Positions 26,053-35,602 of a stretch of DNA of 64,000 bases are shown here, piece after piece. The position numbers and the translations under genes are program-made. The notes beneath the pieces were generated by a model that worked only from the letters and a program-made list of their open reading frames with translations, was not told the DNA's origin and ran no database searches. How positions within the stretch are numbered: the stretch's first letter is position 1; the number at the start of each line of letters is the position of its first letter. Where the stretch lies: positions 62,001 to 126,000 of the forward strand of contig NZ_FOLC01000010.1 in assembly GCF_900112135.1 (NCBI RefSeq), read 5' to 3'. The stretch comes from Collimonas sp. OK412. GTDB taxonomy: Bacteria; Pseudomonadota; Gammaproteobacteria; Burkholderiales; Burkholderiaceae_D.

Positions 26053-26565
26053 CTATATACTCTGATCGGAGTTTCTGATTTTCTTGAACGCGGCAAATCG
26101 ATCTTCTCTTTGGTCAGTATCATCCGGCCCAGGAGCATAGCCGGAACAACGCTGAAGAATGTCTTTTACTGGCTCATGATCACGGCTGACACCGTATAAT
26201 TCACCGCGCCATGCAGCAAGGCAGCGCCCATCGCTACTCAAGTTGCGGCACTCCATGCAGGTGCGTCGTTCATCCCAATCCGGCAAGCGAGGTAACCCGC
26301 CGCCTGTTGTCAATGCCGGTCGGGATTGATCCAATAACCCCACCAACGTTTCCACGTTTGCGCGGCACAAGCTATCCTGTTTCTGCATTGCCGGGTTCGT
26401 GGAATCGTTCACTGCGCCCGACAGCGCTGCCAGAATATACGGCTTGTTGTTGCGGATGATGGTCCGTAGATCGTCCGTCAAAAGGTGTCGTGGTTGAACC
26501 AGCAGACGGTTGCCGTCTGCCGTAACCGTTAGGCCCGCGCGAGCCAGGATGTCGAGTTGCGTCAT
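26053..26565 (-). CDS. TubC N-terminal docking-domain-like protein
   Basis: A 170-residue protein. Residues 1-50 (LDILARAGLTVTADGNRLLV, then DDLRTIIRNNKPYILAAL) match the TubC-type N-terminal domain, a small dimeric docking fold that recurs on integrative elements downstream of primase genes. Residues about 105-145 hold a Cys cluster (RRTCMECRNLSSDGRCLAAW ... RCSGYAP) that could bind zinc. It starts 2 bases after the primase-helicase stop, so the two are co-translated and may interact. Confidence 0.7.
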   Translation of the reverse strand: MTQLDILARAGLTVTADGNRLLVQPRHLLTDDLRTIIRNNKPYILAALSGAVNDSTNPAMQKQDSLCRANVETLVGLLDQSRPALTTGGGLPRLPDWDERRTCMECRNLSSDGRCLAAWRGELYGVSRDHEPVKDILQRCSGYAPGPDDTDQREDRFAAFKKIRNSDQSI

Positions 26566-26567
26566 TG

Positions 26568-29189
26568 TTAAAACTCTTCGCAGTCGGTGTCGACGACAGT
26601 TTCTGGCTTGGGGCTGGAAGAAACCGCAGAAACCGATATAACCGATTCAATGCGCCAGGTGTCCGCGTTTTTGTACCCAGTTACCTTAACCAGCTTCTTG
26701 TCGTCGACGATGCGACCCGCATGACGTTTGATCCACCATCCCAGCCGACGGCGATTGATCCCGTCGCGGTCACCAGCAATGTCGACGACCACTTCCCGCA
26801 GTTCTTCTGCATTTGGTCCACCGTCTTGTACGCGTCTAGCAATATCACGCACCATCACCGGTGCGTTCCCGAATTGCCCGTGCAAAGCCACGAGCAATCT
26901 GCCCAGCGTTTCCCGGTCGGGATCGTCAGCCATGCCAGCGAACACGGAGGATGCAGGATCGGCTTGGGTCAGCCACAGCAGCGTTTGCCGACAATAGTCG
27001 GTCCAGGTGCTGTACGTTGCCAGCGGCTTACATTCAGTTTTCGGACATTCGGCCACGATCCAAGCGCGAATGATCGTCAGCGCTGCGCTGACGTACCGTC
27101 CCCGGTTTGCAAGGACCTCGCGCAACAGGTCAGGTCGCATGAAGGTTCGCGCTGCGGGCGTTTCGCATCCAGGGTCGAGATTGATCGTGACGCAGCGTCT
27201 CGTCATGTCCGACACCGGTCCGACATTGTTTCCGGAGGACAGGAACAGGGCACGGGTGTTCACCGTTGCCGTCTTGGAGACTCCCAATATCCGCCCGGTC
27301 ATATATTCGCTCGTCAACGCCGTGCAGAGGGATTTGTGCGGAACCAGATCGCCAGTCAGATTATCGAACACGATCACCGCCGGTGCGCGCAGCAGTTCTG
27401 CCAGCAGCAACTTGCGGCACTCCTCATCGTCAGCAGGAAATGTCGACGGCGTGCTGTACTGCGGTGTCGCAAAGGCGGTGATGAGTTCGCATAGATAAGT
27501 CTTACCGGAACTGATCTGCGGCGCGCGGAGGTGGAACATCGGTGCATGCGGCAGGCTGGGCCGAACTACCGCAGTCAGCATGGCCGACAAGGCCGCGCTA
27601 CGGTCTGACTTAGCAGCGAAGACAAACTCGTTAAGCAAGTCGTCCAGGACAGCCAGCGCATCGACAGCCTGCTGGCGAGTCGGTGCTACAGGCACATCGA
27701 AATCGCGAGTATTAAAGACGCCAAACATGCCCGTGGGCGCGTCAAATCCAGCCTCACTACACAACGAGCCATCTGGACGCAAATAGGGTTGACGGGTCAG
27801 GCCGTTGAGAACCGGCAAGTGGGGATAGTCGCTGGAATCAAACAAGATTACTGCATGACGCGTCTGGGGGTCACATGAAGTCCAGTCATTCGCCCGTGCG
27901 TCGAATCGCTGCCAAATTGCCACACCGGCCAGTGCGCGCACCAGCGCAGACGCACTCACGTCCTGTACCCGTGTTTCGCGAGTGCCAGGATCGGTCGTAA
28001 CGGTGACGATCAGGCCACCACGCTGATAGTGACGTCCCGTGCAGGCGAGAAGGCGCTCGGCGGCATCGACAATCCGGTGTATCTCCCCGGGTATCAGGCG
28101 GATGGTGGCCTTCATCCGTGCCGAGGCAGTCGATACGTTGAGGTGTTGAAGCAGATCGCGCAGACGGTACAGGCTGCCGTGGGAATGCAGGCACTTGAAC
28201 CCGCCGACAGACCAGGTGCCGCTTGGCTCGAAATAGGCAGTGCGGTCGTCTGTGCCGCCGGTGTGCTCCGACACCCAGGGACAGGTGATGTCATGCTTGC
28301 CACTGCCGAGCGGTGCTTTGTAAAGATTGCGCGACCGGAGCGCGGTGATCACCGGGTTCTCGTCGGGCTTGGGGATCAGGACATCATCGCCACCATCGTT
28401 GTCTTGATGGTGTGCGTTGCCGGCCTTCTCTTTATTTGGACGCCCAGCAGACTGCATGTCCAATGCGAGACCATCGATGATTTCCTGCACGGTGTAGCGA
28501 CGATCTGGCGCCCATTCATCCAGGCTGCAATTGAATGGCGGTGTGTGCTTGCCGTTGATCGCCACGGGCAGGCGTGCAAGGCGGCTCTGCGGACCGCCTG
28601 CGCCAGGATCGCACAGATCAGCGGCAATAACGGCATGCATGAGCCGATCAGCCTGTTGCCCATCCGTTAGCGGTTCCGCCAAGATAAAGCCAAACTGGTA
28701 ATTTCCCTGCGAGGTTTCAATGCGCCAGGAGGGGGGCAGTGTGATGCGTTCGGCGTCGACCTTGCCGCCGATATCGTCGAGCATGATGGCGTGCAGGGCT
28801 GAGAAGTTTTTCTTCTGACGGTTAATCTTGCCGCTTTCCTCCCGATGGAATGTCGCCAGTGCAAAGTAGTTGTTGCGGTCGGCAGGCAGTTGAGTGTCCG
28901 GCTGCAACGGTGTTGCATTCCACGCGGATGCCTTGGCTTTTGTCGGATTGCCGGCGAATGACACGACAAGCGGTGGCGAGGTATCCAAGCATGGGCCGAA
29001 GATGCCTTGGAGGAAATCGGCGTTCGACAGATTGTCGGTTACGTCGGTTATTTCGGTTTCAATGGAGTGGTCAAGGAAAAGTGTCGTGTTATCCATGACC
29101 TGCTTCTTTTGCGCCAGGTCTCCCGGATAGTTTTGGTTGGTCTCTTGAATGACCTCTGTGTCAAAGGCGGGGATTATTTGTTTGTCCAT
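26568..29189 (-). CDS. primase-helicase replication protein of the island
   Basis: An 873-residue protein. The N-terminal half (about 110-240: LHAIMLDDIGGKVDAERI, PSWRIETSQGNYQFGFIL, SRLARLPVAINGKH) is a RepB-type/archaeo-eukaryotic primase-like domain. The C-terminal half is a helicase-type ATPase: Walker A SSGKTYL (about 559), Walker B VIVFDNL (about 603), a sensor Asn in SSGNN, and an MTRR arginine finger. This is the D5/P4-alpha style of self-replicating islands. Its ATG is fused with the stop of alpA upstream and TubC-N follows, so it is the middle gene of a three-gene operon. Confidence 0.8.
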   Translation of the reverse strand: MDKQIIPAFDTEVIQETNQNYPGDLAQKKQVMDNTTLFLDHSIETEITDVTDNLSNADFLQGIFGPCLDTSPPLVVSFAGNPTKAKASAWNATPLQPDTQLPADRNNYFALATFHREESGKINRQKKNFSALHAIMLDDIGGKVDAERITLPPSWRIETSQGNYQFGFILAEPLTDGQQADRLMHAVIAADLCDPGAGGPQSRLARLPVAINGKHTPPFNCSLDEWAPDRRYTVQEIIDGLALDMQSAGRPNKEKAGNAHHQDNDGGDDVLIPKPDENPVITALRSRNLYKAPLGSGKHDITCPWVSEHTGGTDDRTAYFEPSGTWSVGGFKCLHSHGSLYRLRDLLQHLNVSTASARMKATIRLIPGEIHRIVDAAERLLACTGRHYQRGGLIVTVTTDPGTRETRVQDVSASALVRALAGVAIWQRFDARANDWTSCDPQTRHAVILFDSSDYPHLPVLNGLTRQPYLRPDGSLCSEAGFDAPTGMFGVFNTRDFDVPVAPTRQQAVDALAVLDDLLNEFVFAAKSDRSAALSAMLTAVVRPSLPHAPMFHLRAPQISSGKTYLCELITAFATPQYSTPSTFPADDEECRKLLLAELLRAPAVIVFDNLTGDLVPHKSLCTALTSEYMTGRILGVSKTATVNTRALFLSSGNNVGPVSDMTRRCVTINLDPGCETPAARTFMRPDLLREVLANRGRYVSAALTIIRAWIVAECPKTECKPLATYSTWTDYCRQTLLWLTQADPASSVFAGMADDPDRETLGRLLVALHGQFGNAPVMVRDIARRVQDGGPNAEELREVVVDIAGDRDGINRRRLGWWIKRHAGRIVDDKKLVKVTGYKNADTWRIESVISVSAVSSSPKPETVVDTDCEEF

Positions 29190-29395
29190 TACGCACCCCC
29201 TCCGACTTTACGTGATGCTTTAATGCGGGCTTCGATGAAATCTGAAACGTCGCTTTCCAGCCAGCCAACAGCACGGGCACCGAGATTGATCGGTGGGTTC
29301 AATTGGCCTCGTTTCACGAGTGCGTAAATTGTCGAGCGGGATAAGCCCGTGAGTTGTTTTACTCGTGGTAGGCGGATGATGCTTTTGGTAGTCAT
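29189..29395 (-). CDS. AlpA-family transcriptional regulator / excisionase
   Basis: A 68-residue protein with a MerR-like helix-turn-helix: IIRLPRVKQLTGLSRSTIYA, then LVKRGQLNPPINLGARAVGW and WLESDVSDFI. This is the AlpA pattern. AlpA activates the integrase or acts as recombination directionality factor in P4-like islands. Its stop overlaps the primase-helicase start (TAATG), giving coupled translation. A palindrome sits about 100 bases upstream. Confidence 0.88.
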   Translation of the reverse strand: MTTKSIIRLPRVKQLTGLSRSTIYALVKRGQLNPPINLGARAVGWLESDVSDFIEARIKASRKVGGGA

Positions 29396-29492
29396 ACCGT
29401 GATCTTTCCATAACGTCCCTGCTGTGTCGCGGCAGTGTAAGGAAAGCTTAGTAATGACTACTAGGGGCGAAAATGCAAATGCACCTTATTAG

Positions 29493-29506
29493 AGTGCAAC
29501 TGCACT
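29493..29506. promoter_or_regulatory. palindrome upstream of alpA
   Basis: AGTGCA-AC-TGCACT, two 6-base arms around a 2-base centre, lies in the gap (29396-29504) that must hold the alpA promoter. A related TGCATTTGC/TGCACC pattern is adjacent. It is a candidate operator for AlpA or an island repressor. Confidence 0.4.
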
Positions 29507-30104
29507 ATTCGTTGAGAACAGCCTTGATGGCTTTTGAGAGTTTGTCTTTTAGATTGCGTTCGCTCAACCCGGCAAAACCACGGTATGTCTCTAACGCTGC
29601 GATTATTTCGGATTGATTTATTTTGGTTTGGCCTGGTTTGGCTGCACGCCAGTAAAGATCAACCAAGGCGCCAATAATATGGAGATAAGCAGTTTCGGAT
29701 TTTCCCGAAATTTCTTTTTCGTCGACATGCGGTAAGTCTGGCGTAATTTCCACCGGCTCATTTGCGATACGCGTCTCGATACCTAGTGATCTGGCAAATT
29801 CAATAAATTGCATTTGTGAAACAAGATTCTCTTTGGCGCGTGTGTCTTTGTACTCCGCATCTATCGGCATTTTAAGATAGAGGATGGGGTCGAAAACCCG
29901 CACCTCTCCATTGTCGATTGCGTCACTCAGAAACCGTTCATGCGCCTGTTCGACTTCAATCTTGTTCATATCCGAAGGAGAGTCGTTGAATTCTGGTTCG
30001 GGCCAAATAGCCCCGGCTGTTAAATTTGGTATTTCTCCAACAGTAAAAAATTTCTTGTTAGCTGGTATTTCAAGTTGAAAATGTATGTCATCGTCAAGAC
30101 TCAT
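29505..30104 (-). CDS. hypothetical island protein
   Basis: A 199-residue, acidic, AT-rich-codon protein with no membrane segment or signal. The C-terminal part (IIGALVDLYWRAAKPGQTKI, then SEIIAALETYRGFAGLSERN) is helical and ends with a segment like SERNLKDKLSKAIKAV. Similar-looking proteins are often encoded beside AlpA and DUF4102 integrases, but I know no function. It sits between alpA and the integrase on the same strand, so it is part of the island backbone. Confidence 0.65.
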   Translation of the reverse strand: MSLDDDIHFQLEIPANKKFFTVGEIPNLTAGAIWPEPEFNDSPSDMNKIEVEQAHERFLSDAIDNGEVRVFDPILYLKMPIDAEYKDTRAKENLVSQMQFIEFARSLGIETRIANEPVEITPDLPHVDEKEISGKSETAYLHIIGALVDLYWRAAKPGQTKINQSEIIAALETYRGFAGLSERNLKDKLSKAIKAVLNE

Positions 30105-30207
30105 GCAGCGCCTCCTTGTCCCCCATCAAATATCGGAAGCCATGCCGCAGATAGGGGGTGCAATATCTGTTTCCCCCGCTATTGGGGGAGGCACGACTCA
30201 ACTGATT

Positions 30208-31470
30208 CTATGCGGCTCTACCGAACTTCCCCGCGATTATCGTGCCGCCGGCCACCGTGTCCAGGTAGTCGGCATACTGCTGCATCATGACCTTGCGTTC
30301 GTCAAGAAACATTGCGCGGTCATATGCTTCACCATAGGTGTCGCCGGATGCATGGGATAGCTGACGGTCTACAACTTCGTGGCGGTAGCCTAAGCGTTCT
30401 TTGATGACGCCCATCGCCAATGAGCGGAATCCGTGGCCGGTCATCTTGCCGCTGTAGCCCATGCGCCTGAGTGCGGCCAGAATGCCGTAGTTGGTTGCTG
30501 GTTTTTCATGATCGCGCAGGTTAGGGAAAAGGTACTTGTTACCGCCCGTGTGTTGGTGTAGCTCTCGGAGTAGCTGCCAGCCTTGACGCGGTAAAAATAC
30601 GTGGTGATCGATTTTGCGCGGATTCAGTTTCCTCTTGCCCATTTTCATGCGCTGCCACGGGATCACCCAGCTTTCGTTTTCAAGGTCGATTTCTGTCCAT
30701 TCCGTTGTAGTCAACTCGCTGGTGCGTACAAAGGTCAGCATCATCAGTCGAAACATGATTCTTGTAGGCGGGTACATGCGCCCCTCGATCTTCTCAAAGG
30801 CGCGGATAAATTGCTGCAACTCATCCGGCGTAATTGCCGCGTGGTGACCTTTAGTTGTTGCTTTTAATGCGCTGCGTAGGCTGGGCACAGGGTTATTAAT
30901 GTCGGCTATTCCCGACGCGATGACATACTCGAATATCAGACTGCAGACTTGCCCCTGTCGCTTTGCCATCTCTATCGCGCCGCGTTTTTCGATCTGGCGC
31001 AACACGTCCAACATGACCGGCGCTTTGATTTCTGAAATGGGATATTTACCGATTAGCGGGAAAACGTCTTTTTCAAGTCTGTGCAGTAAATTTTTTGCCG
31101 TCCCTGGTTGCCAAGAGTCGAACTTGTTTGCGTGCCATGCACGCGCCACGGCCTCGAAGGTGTTGGCGTTCGCGGTTGCTTTGTTTTTCTTCTCTATCCG
31201 CTTGGCCTGAGCCGGATCGACACCGGCATTGATCTTTTCACGCGCCGCCATTCTTGCTTTTCGGGCATCGCTCAACGAGATATCGGGGTATTTCCCAAAT
31301 GCAAGTAATCGTTCAGTACCCTCAAAACGATAAGCCATGCGCCAATACTTCGCGCCGTCTGGGGTGATTAGCAAGAACAGGCCGCCGCCATCGGCCAGCT
31401 TGTAGGGTTTGTCCTTGGGTTTGGCATTGCGTGGCTGTATGTCCGTCAGCGGGGTGGCTAATTTTGGCAT
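30208..31470 (-). CDS. tyrosine-type site-specific integrase (P4-like, DUF4102)
   Basis: A 420-residue integrase. The N-terminal DUF4102 arm-binding domain reads LTDIQPRNAKPKDKPYKLAD and GGGLFLLITPDGAKYWRMAY. The catalytic domain has Arg in LTFVRTSELTTTEW, HGFRSLAMGVI (H-x-x-R), QLSHASGD and the Tyr-containing AYDRAMFLDERKVMMQQYADYLD. I placed the start at 31470 (MPKLATPL); an upstream Met at 31524 would translate the TACCCGC arm repeats. It lies 166 bases from the tRNA-Met 3' end and catalyses integration into that gene. Confidence 0.92.
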   Translation of the reverse strand: MPKLATPLTDIQPRNAKPKDKPYKLADGGGLFLLITPDGAKYWRMAYRFEGTERLLAFGKYPDISLSDARKARMAAREKINAGVDPAQAKRIEKKNKATANANTFEAVARAWHANKFDSWQPGTAKNLLHRLEKDVFPLIGKYPISEIKAPVMLDVLRQIEKRGAIEMAKRQGQVCSLIFEYVIASGIADINNPVPSLRSALKATTKGHHAAITPDELQQFIRAFEKIEGRMYPPTRIMFRLMMLTFVRTSELTTTEWTEIDLENESWVIPWQRMKMGKRKLNPRKIDHHVFLPRQGWQLLRELHQHTGGNKYLFPNLRDHEKPATNYGILAALRRMGYSGKMTGHGFRSLAMGVIKERLGYRHEVVDRQLSHASGDTYGEAYDRAMFLDERKVMMQQYADYLDTVAGGTIIAGKFGRAA

Positions 31471-31562
31471 TTTGCGGGTACTTTCCTTGCGGGTATCGGC
31501 CCATACCCACAAAAATACCCTCATAAAACCTGGATGTCAACGGACGTTAAAAACGCTCAGAA

Positions 31563-31606
31563 AACAAAAAACCCGCATCAGCACTAGGCTAGAGGCGGGT
31601 TTCTGT
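31563..31606 (-). terminator. terminator of tRNA-Met, island-borne copy
   Basis: On the minus strand AAACCCGC (31602-31595) pairs with GCGGGTTT (31576-31569), followed by a T-rich tail. It ends the tRNA transcript. A diverged copy lies at 13038-13078 beyond the distal att site, as expected if the island brought its own tRNA tail and displaced the original. Confidence 0.75.
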
Positions 31607-31635
31607 ACGTTACTGGACTTCTTGAAACGTGTTCT

Positions 31636-31712
31636 TGGTGGTGATAGGTGGACTTGAACCACCGACCCCAGCATTATGAGTGCTGTGCTCTAACCAACTG
31701 AGCTATATCACC
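31636..31712 (-). tRNA. tRNA-Met (anticodon CAU)
   Basis: A 77-base gene with encoded CCA (31636-31638). The acceptor stem pairs GGTGATA with TATCACC, the D arm is AGCTCAGTTGGTTAGAGC, the anticodon loop is CTCATAA with anticodon CAT, and the T arm is GGTGGTTCAAGTCCACC. It reads as elongator tRNA-Met; a lysidine-modified tRNA-Ile2 also has CAT but usually other stem features. Its 3' part is the island attachment site and remains intact after integration. Confidence 0.92.
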
Positions 31713-31798
31713 AATGAAGCCCTAAATTATGAAGCATTTCTCCAAATGCTGTCAAGAAAAACAGGTTCAGGGCGCTTCCCAAGGGCAATTTCGTAGCG

Positions 31799-32770
31799 TT
31801 ATCGCTGCTTGAGGGCCGCTGTTACCGTCTCCAGCACTGTATCGGCAACATGGTCGCCAATACAGTCGATCACAATCCGTTCCGGCATGGAACGCAGCCA
31901 GGTGAGCTGGCGCTTGGCCAGCTGGCGGGTGGCGGCGATGCCTTTTTCGCGCAGTTCCTGGTAGCCGTACTGGCCGTCCAGGTATTCCCAGGTCTGGCGA
32001 TAGCCGACGCAACGCATGGATGGCAGGCCGAGATGCAGGTCGCCGCGGGCGCGCAGGGTTTCGACTTCGCCGATCAGGCCGCCGCTTTGCGGGTCCAGCA
32101 TCAGGTCGAAACGCCGGGCGATCCGGTCGTGCAGCACGCTGCGGTCCGATGGTTCCAGGGCGATCGGCAGGATGTCGAAGGGCAGCTCCGGCGCCTGCCG
32201 GTCGATCAGTAGCGAGGACATGGTCTGGCCGCTGAGTTCGATGATTTCAAGGGCGCGCTGGATGCGCTGGCTGTCGTTGGGTTTCAGGCGGGCGGCGGTG
32301 GCAGGGTCGAGCTGGGCCAGCCGGGCATGCATGCCGGGCACGCCGATCAAGGCCGCTTCGGCGTCCAGCCTGGCGCGCAGCGCGGGATCGGCTTGCGGCA
32401 AGGCGTCGAGGCCGTCGCGCAGGGCCTTGAAATACAGCATGGTGCCGCCGACCATCAGCACCAGCTTGCCGCGTGCGTGGATTTCAGCGGACAGGCGCAG
32501 CGCGTCGTCGCGGAATTGCATGGCCGAGTAGGATTGCGTCGGCTCCATGATGTCGATCAGGTGGTGCGGCGCCGCGGCAAGTTCGTCGCGGCTGGGCTTG
32601 GCGGTGCCGATATCCATGCCGCGGTACACCAGTGCCGAATCGACCGAAATGATTTCGGACGGAATGTGTCTCGCGATTTCCAGTGCGGCGGCGGTCTTGC
32701 CGGAGGCGGTGGGGCCCATGATGGCGATCACCAGCGGCTTCGCTGTGGTTGGTGCTGGCTGTGATGGCAT
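31799..32770 (-). CDS. miaA: tRNA dimethylallyltransferase
   Basis: A 323-residue enzyme that adds an isopentenyl group to A37 of tRNAs reading UNN codons, the step before MiaB. The P-loop GPTASGKT is near residue 20, and [16 protein letters not shown] and HHLIDI are the usual substrate motifs. The start at 32770 (MPSQPAP) lies 5 bases after the mutL stop; an upstream in-frame Met at 32851 lies inside mutL. mutL-miaA is a common gene pair. Confidence 0.93.
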   Translation of the reverse strand: MPSQPAPTTAKPLVIAIMGPTASGKTAAALEIARHIPSEIISVDSALVYRGMDIGTAKPSRDELAAAPHHLIDIMEPTQSYSAMQFRDDALRLSAEIHARGKLVLMVGGTMLYFKALRDGLDALPQADPALRARLDAEAALIGVPGMHARLAQLDPATAARLKPNDSQRIQRALEIIELSGQTMSSLLIDRQAPELPFDILPIALEPSDRSVLHDRIARRFDLMLDPQSGGLIGEVETLRARGDLHLGLPSMRCVGYRQTWEYLDGQYGYQELREKGIAATRQLAKRQLTWLRSMPERIVIDCIGDHVADTVLETVTAALKQR

Positions 32771-32775
32771 ACCGC

Positions 32776-34641
32776 TTACTGGCCGCGCAAGAATAGTTTG
32801 TCCAGGTCGGACAGCGCCAGCTGGCTCCAGGTGGGGCGGCCGTGGTTGCACTGGTCGGCGCGTTCGGTGGCTTCCATTTGCCGCAGCAGGGCGTTCATTT
32901 CCGGCGCCGTCAGGCTGCGGTTGGCGCGCACCGCGGTGTGGCAGGCCAGGGTGCCGAGCAGTTCATTGCGCCGTTCGACCAGGACCCGCGAGCCGCCGAA
33001 TTCGCGGACGTCGCGCAGCACATCGCGCGCCAGCGTTTGCGCATCGGCGTTTTTCAGCAGGGCCGGGACCGAGCGTACGGCCAGCGTGGTGGGCGAAATC
33101 GCGGCGATGTCAAAACCTAGCGCATGCAGGGTTTCCTGGTTTTCTTCGGCGGTGCCGACTTCAACCGCGTCGGCAAAGAAGGTGACCGGGATCAGCAGCG
33201 GCTGGACCTGCATCGCATCTTCATCCAGCGCGCCTTTCAACTGCTCGTACAGGATGCGTTCATGCGCCGCGTGCATGTCGACCAGCACCAGGCCCTTGGT
33301 GTTTTGCGCAAGGATATAGATGCCATGCAGCTGGGCCAGCGCGAAACCGAGCGGGAAGTCGTCGCTCGGCAGCGTCTGGCTGGCAAGCTGCTGCGGTGCT
33401 GCCGGATAGGTTGCAGCGCCGCCGGCAGGGTCATTGCCGGTAAACAGCGCGCCGTAATTGGCCATGGTTTGCGCCACGCCATTGGCGGTCGGCGCAAATT
33501 GCGGTCCGAATGAAGTCTGCTGCTGCGGCACTTGCGTGTTGGGTTGCAGGATCGCCTGCAAATGTTCTTGCGAGCCGCGGATCCACGGCATCGCGCCGCT
33601 GGGCGAGGGCAGCGGCGCCGGCGTCGCGCCGAACGAGGTGGCGGAGGTTTGCGCCAGCGCACGGCTGACTGCATGGAATACAAACTGGTGGACGGAGCGG
33701 CTGTCGCGGAAGCGCACTTCGATTTTCGATGGATGCACGTTGACGTCGACCAGCGCCGGGTCGAGGTCCAGTCCCAGCACATACGACGGGTAGCGGTCGC
33801 CGTGTAGCACGTCCTGGTAAGCGGCGCGCACGGCGTGCACCAGCAGCTTGTCGCGCACGAAACGGCCGTTGACGTAGAAATACTGGGCGTCGGCGCGCGC
33901 CTTGGAGGCGGTCGGCAAGCCGACAAAACCGTGCAGGCGCAGCGGTCCGGCGCCTTCATCGAGCGCCAGGCGGGCGTTGGCAAATTCGTTGCCGAGGATG
34001 CTGGCGCTGCGTTTGGCGATTTCGGTGATGTTCCAGTGGTCGACGGTCTTGCCGTTATGCGTCAGCGAAAACGATACATCCGGCCGCGCCAACGCGATGC
34101 GCCGCACTACTTCGGCGCAGTGGCCGAATTCGGTCTGCTCCGATTTGAGGAACTTGCGCCTGGCCGGGGTATTGAAATACAAATCCTGGACGTCGACCGT
34201 GGTGCCTTGGGCGCCGGACGACGGCGTCACGGCCAGCGTGCTGCCGTCGATTTCCGAGGCGTGGCCGGCATCGGCGGTGCGCGAGGTCAGGGTCAGCTGC
34301 GATACCGAGGCGATGGACGCCAGCGCTTCGCCGCGGAATCCCAGCGTGGCGACATTTTCCAGGTCGTGCAGCGAACTGATTTTTGAGGTGGCGTGGCGCG
34401 CCAGCGCCAGCGGCAATTGTTCCGGCGCAATGCCGCGGCCGTTGTCGGTGATGGCGATGCGTTTGACGCCGCCTTGTTCCAGCCGCACCGTGATTTGGGT
34501 GGCGCCTGCGTCCAGCGCGTTTTCCAGCAATTCCTTGACCACGGCGGACGGCCGTTCGACCACCTCGCCTGCCGCGATTTGCGAAATCAGGTTGTCGGGC
34601 AGCTGCTGGATGGCGCGGATAGGGGAGAGCGGTGGATTCAT
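32776..34641 (-). CDS. mutL: DNA mismatch repair protein MutL
   Basis: A 621-residue protein. The GHKL ATPase has [18 protein letters not shown] and [13 protein letters not shown]; the linker is Ala/Pro/Gln-rich (about 345-430). The C-terminal domain carries [12 protein letters not shown], a match to the endonuclease motif DQHA(x)2E(x)4E with Met for Gln, plus CNHGRPTW. This fits the betaproteobacterial MutL type that nicks DNA itself rather than the MutH-dependent type. Start at 34641 (MNPPLSPI) is typical; the frame extends to 34707 without a ribosome site. Confidence 0.93.
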   Translation of the reverse strand: MNPPLSPIRAIQQLPDNLISQIAAGEVVERPSAVVKELLENALDAGATQITVRLEQGGVKRIAITDNGRGIAPEQLPLALARHATSKISSLHDLENVATLGFRGEALASIASVSQLTLTSRTADAGHASEIDGSTLAVTPSSGAQGTTVDVQDLYFNTPARRKFLKSEQTEFGHCAEVVRRIALARPDVSFSLTHNGKTVDHWNITEIAKRSASILGNEFANARLALDEGAGPLRLHGFVGLPTASKARADAQYFYVNGRFVRDKLLVHAVRAAYQDVLHGDRYPSYVLGLDLDPALVDVNVHPSKIEVRFRDSRSVHQFVFHAVSRALAQTSATSFGATPAPLPSPSGAMPWIRGSQEHLQAILQPNTQVPQQQTSFGPQFAPTANGVAQTMANYGALFTGNDPAGGAATYPAAPQQLASQTLPSDDFPLGFALAQLHGIYILAQNTKGLVLVDMHAAHERILYEQLKGALDEDAMQVQPLLIPVTFFADAVEVGTAEENQETLHALGFDIAAISPTTLAVRSVPALLKNADAQTLARDVLRDVREFGGSRVLVERRNELLGTLACHTAVRANRSLTAPEMNALLRQMEATERADQCNHGRPTWSQLALSDLDKLFLRGQ

Positions 34642-34878
34642 GCAGCGATTATACCGAAGCCGGAGCCAGCGGTTGTTTGCGCGCGCGCCGGCGCAGGCAA
34701 TTGCCAAATCTAAGTTTGCGCTGTCTTTGGTAGTGTATTATTCCGGCGCTACCTGAGGAAAAGCGCGCCGGGCTTCCTGGCGATGCTGTTGTCGAACGGG
34801 TGAACTTTATTCAACAAAGGAAAGTCAGTGTGCATAAGACTTTTCAATCATAAAGCGGTTAACTGAGGAACACGGACT

Positions 34879-35523
34879 ATGGACTTCATGCAATTCATCG
34901 ACATCATCCTGCATGTCGATAAATCCCTCGGCTTCTTGATCAAGGAATATGGCGCCTTGATCTACATGGTCCTGTTCCTGATAGTTTTTTGCGAAACCGG
35001 CCTGGTGGTCCTGCCGTTCCTGCCTGGCGATACGCTGTTATTCATCGGCGGCGCGTTTTGCGCAACCGGCGAGATGAACATCTGGGCCCTGATGGCTTTG
35101 CTGGTCATCGCCGCCACTACCGGCAACACGCTCAATTACTGGATAGGCAGCCTGATCGGGCACAAGGTCTACACCCATGACTATCGATGGCTGGACAAGA
35201 AGGCTTTGCAAAAGACCCACGCGTTCTATGAGCACCATGGCGGCAAAACCATCATCCTGTCGCGCTTCGTGCCTATCGTGCGGACTTTCGCGCCGTTCGT
35301 GGCCGGGGTGTCGGAAATGACTTTCTCCAAATTCCAGTTCTTCAATATTACCGGCGCCCTGATCTGGGTGGTAGGCCTGGTGTCGGCCGGTTACTTCTTC
35401 GGTAATATTCCCGTCATCCGCGATCATTTGAACACCATCGTGCTGATCGGGGTCGGCGCGGCGGTAGTGCCGGTGGCGCTGGGCGGACTGTGGAAGTTCT
35501 ACAAGAAAATGCGCGGCGCGTAA
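34879..35523 (+). CDS. DedA-family membrane protein
   Basis: A 214-residue protein with about four to five membrane segments. The DedA motifs are VFCETGLVVLPFLPGDTLLF, GNTLNYWIGSLIG and SRFVPIVRTFAPFVAG. DedA proteins act as lipid or undecaprenyl-phosphate flippases that affect envelope homeostasis. It is monocistronic: divergent from mutL, with TGAGGA before ATG 34879, and a terminator 20 bases after its stop. Confidence 0.88.
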   Translation: MDFMQFIDIILHVDKSLGFLIKEYGALIYMVLFLIVFCETGLVVLPFLPGDTLLFIGGAFCATGEMNIWALMALLVIAATTGNTLNYWIGSLIGHKVYTHDYRWLDKKALQKTHAFYEHHGGKTIILSRFVPIVRTFAPFVAGVSEMTFSKFQFFNITGALIWVVGLVSAGYFFGNIPVIRDHLNTIVLIGVGAAVVPVALGGLWKFYKKMRGA

Positions 35524-35542
35524 GCGCTGGCGACGCCGGATG

Positions 35543-35581
35543 AAAAAAGGGCGCGCTGCAAGTTTGCAGCGCGCCCTTTTT
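35543..35581. terminator. bidirectional terminator, dedA / amiC
   Basis: A near-perfect stem built from GGGCGCGCTGCAA and its complement with a 2-base loop, flanked by A and T runs on both sides. It serves the convergent dedA and amiC transcripts. Confidence 0.88.
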
Positions 35582-35602
35582 GTTTGGTGCCGGCCTGGCA
35601 GC

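Larger units (their letters stand above)
13038..31658. mobile_element. integrative genomic island in tRNA-Met carrying Zorya
   Basis: The limits are the 18-bp tRNA-derived direct repeats (13079 and 31641). The integrase lies directly against the tRNA 3' end, as usual for P4-type islands. Contents in order: zorABCD; fragments of helicase/methylase and resolvase genes; intact tnpR; a ClpP-fold protease and micro-ORF; then leftward genes for a TubC-N protein, primase-helicase, AlpA, an unknown protein and integrase. No conjugation genes are visible, so it would need a helper for transfer. The zor genes are GC-rich while 23.5-25.1 and 29.5-30.1 kb are much more AT-rich, which points to a composite origin. 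Confidence 0.75.

Noticed and set aside
25577-26138. Two overlapping minus-strand frames below the TubC-N gene
   Set aside because: No ribosome site, odd composition and mutual overlap; not enough to call genes.
31471-31524. Longer integrase start at 31524
   Set aside because: The extra 18 codons are made of the TACCCGC arm repeats and lack a ribosome site; MPKLATPL is the family start.
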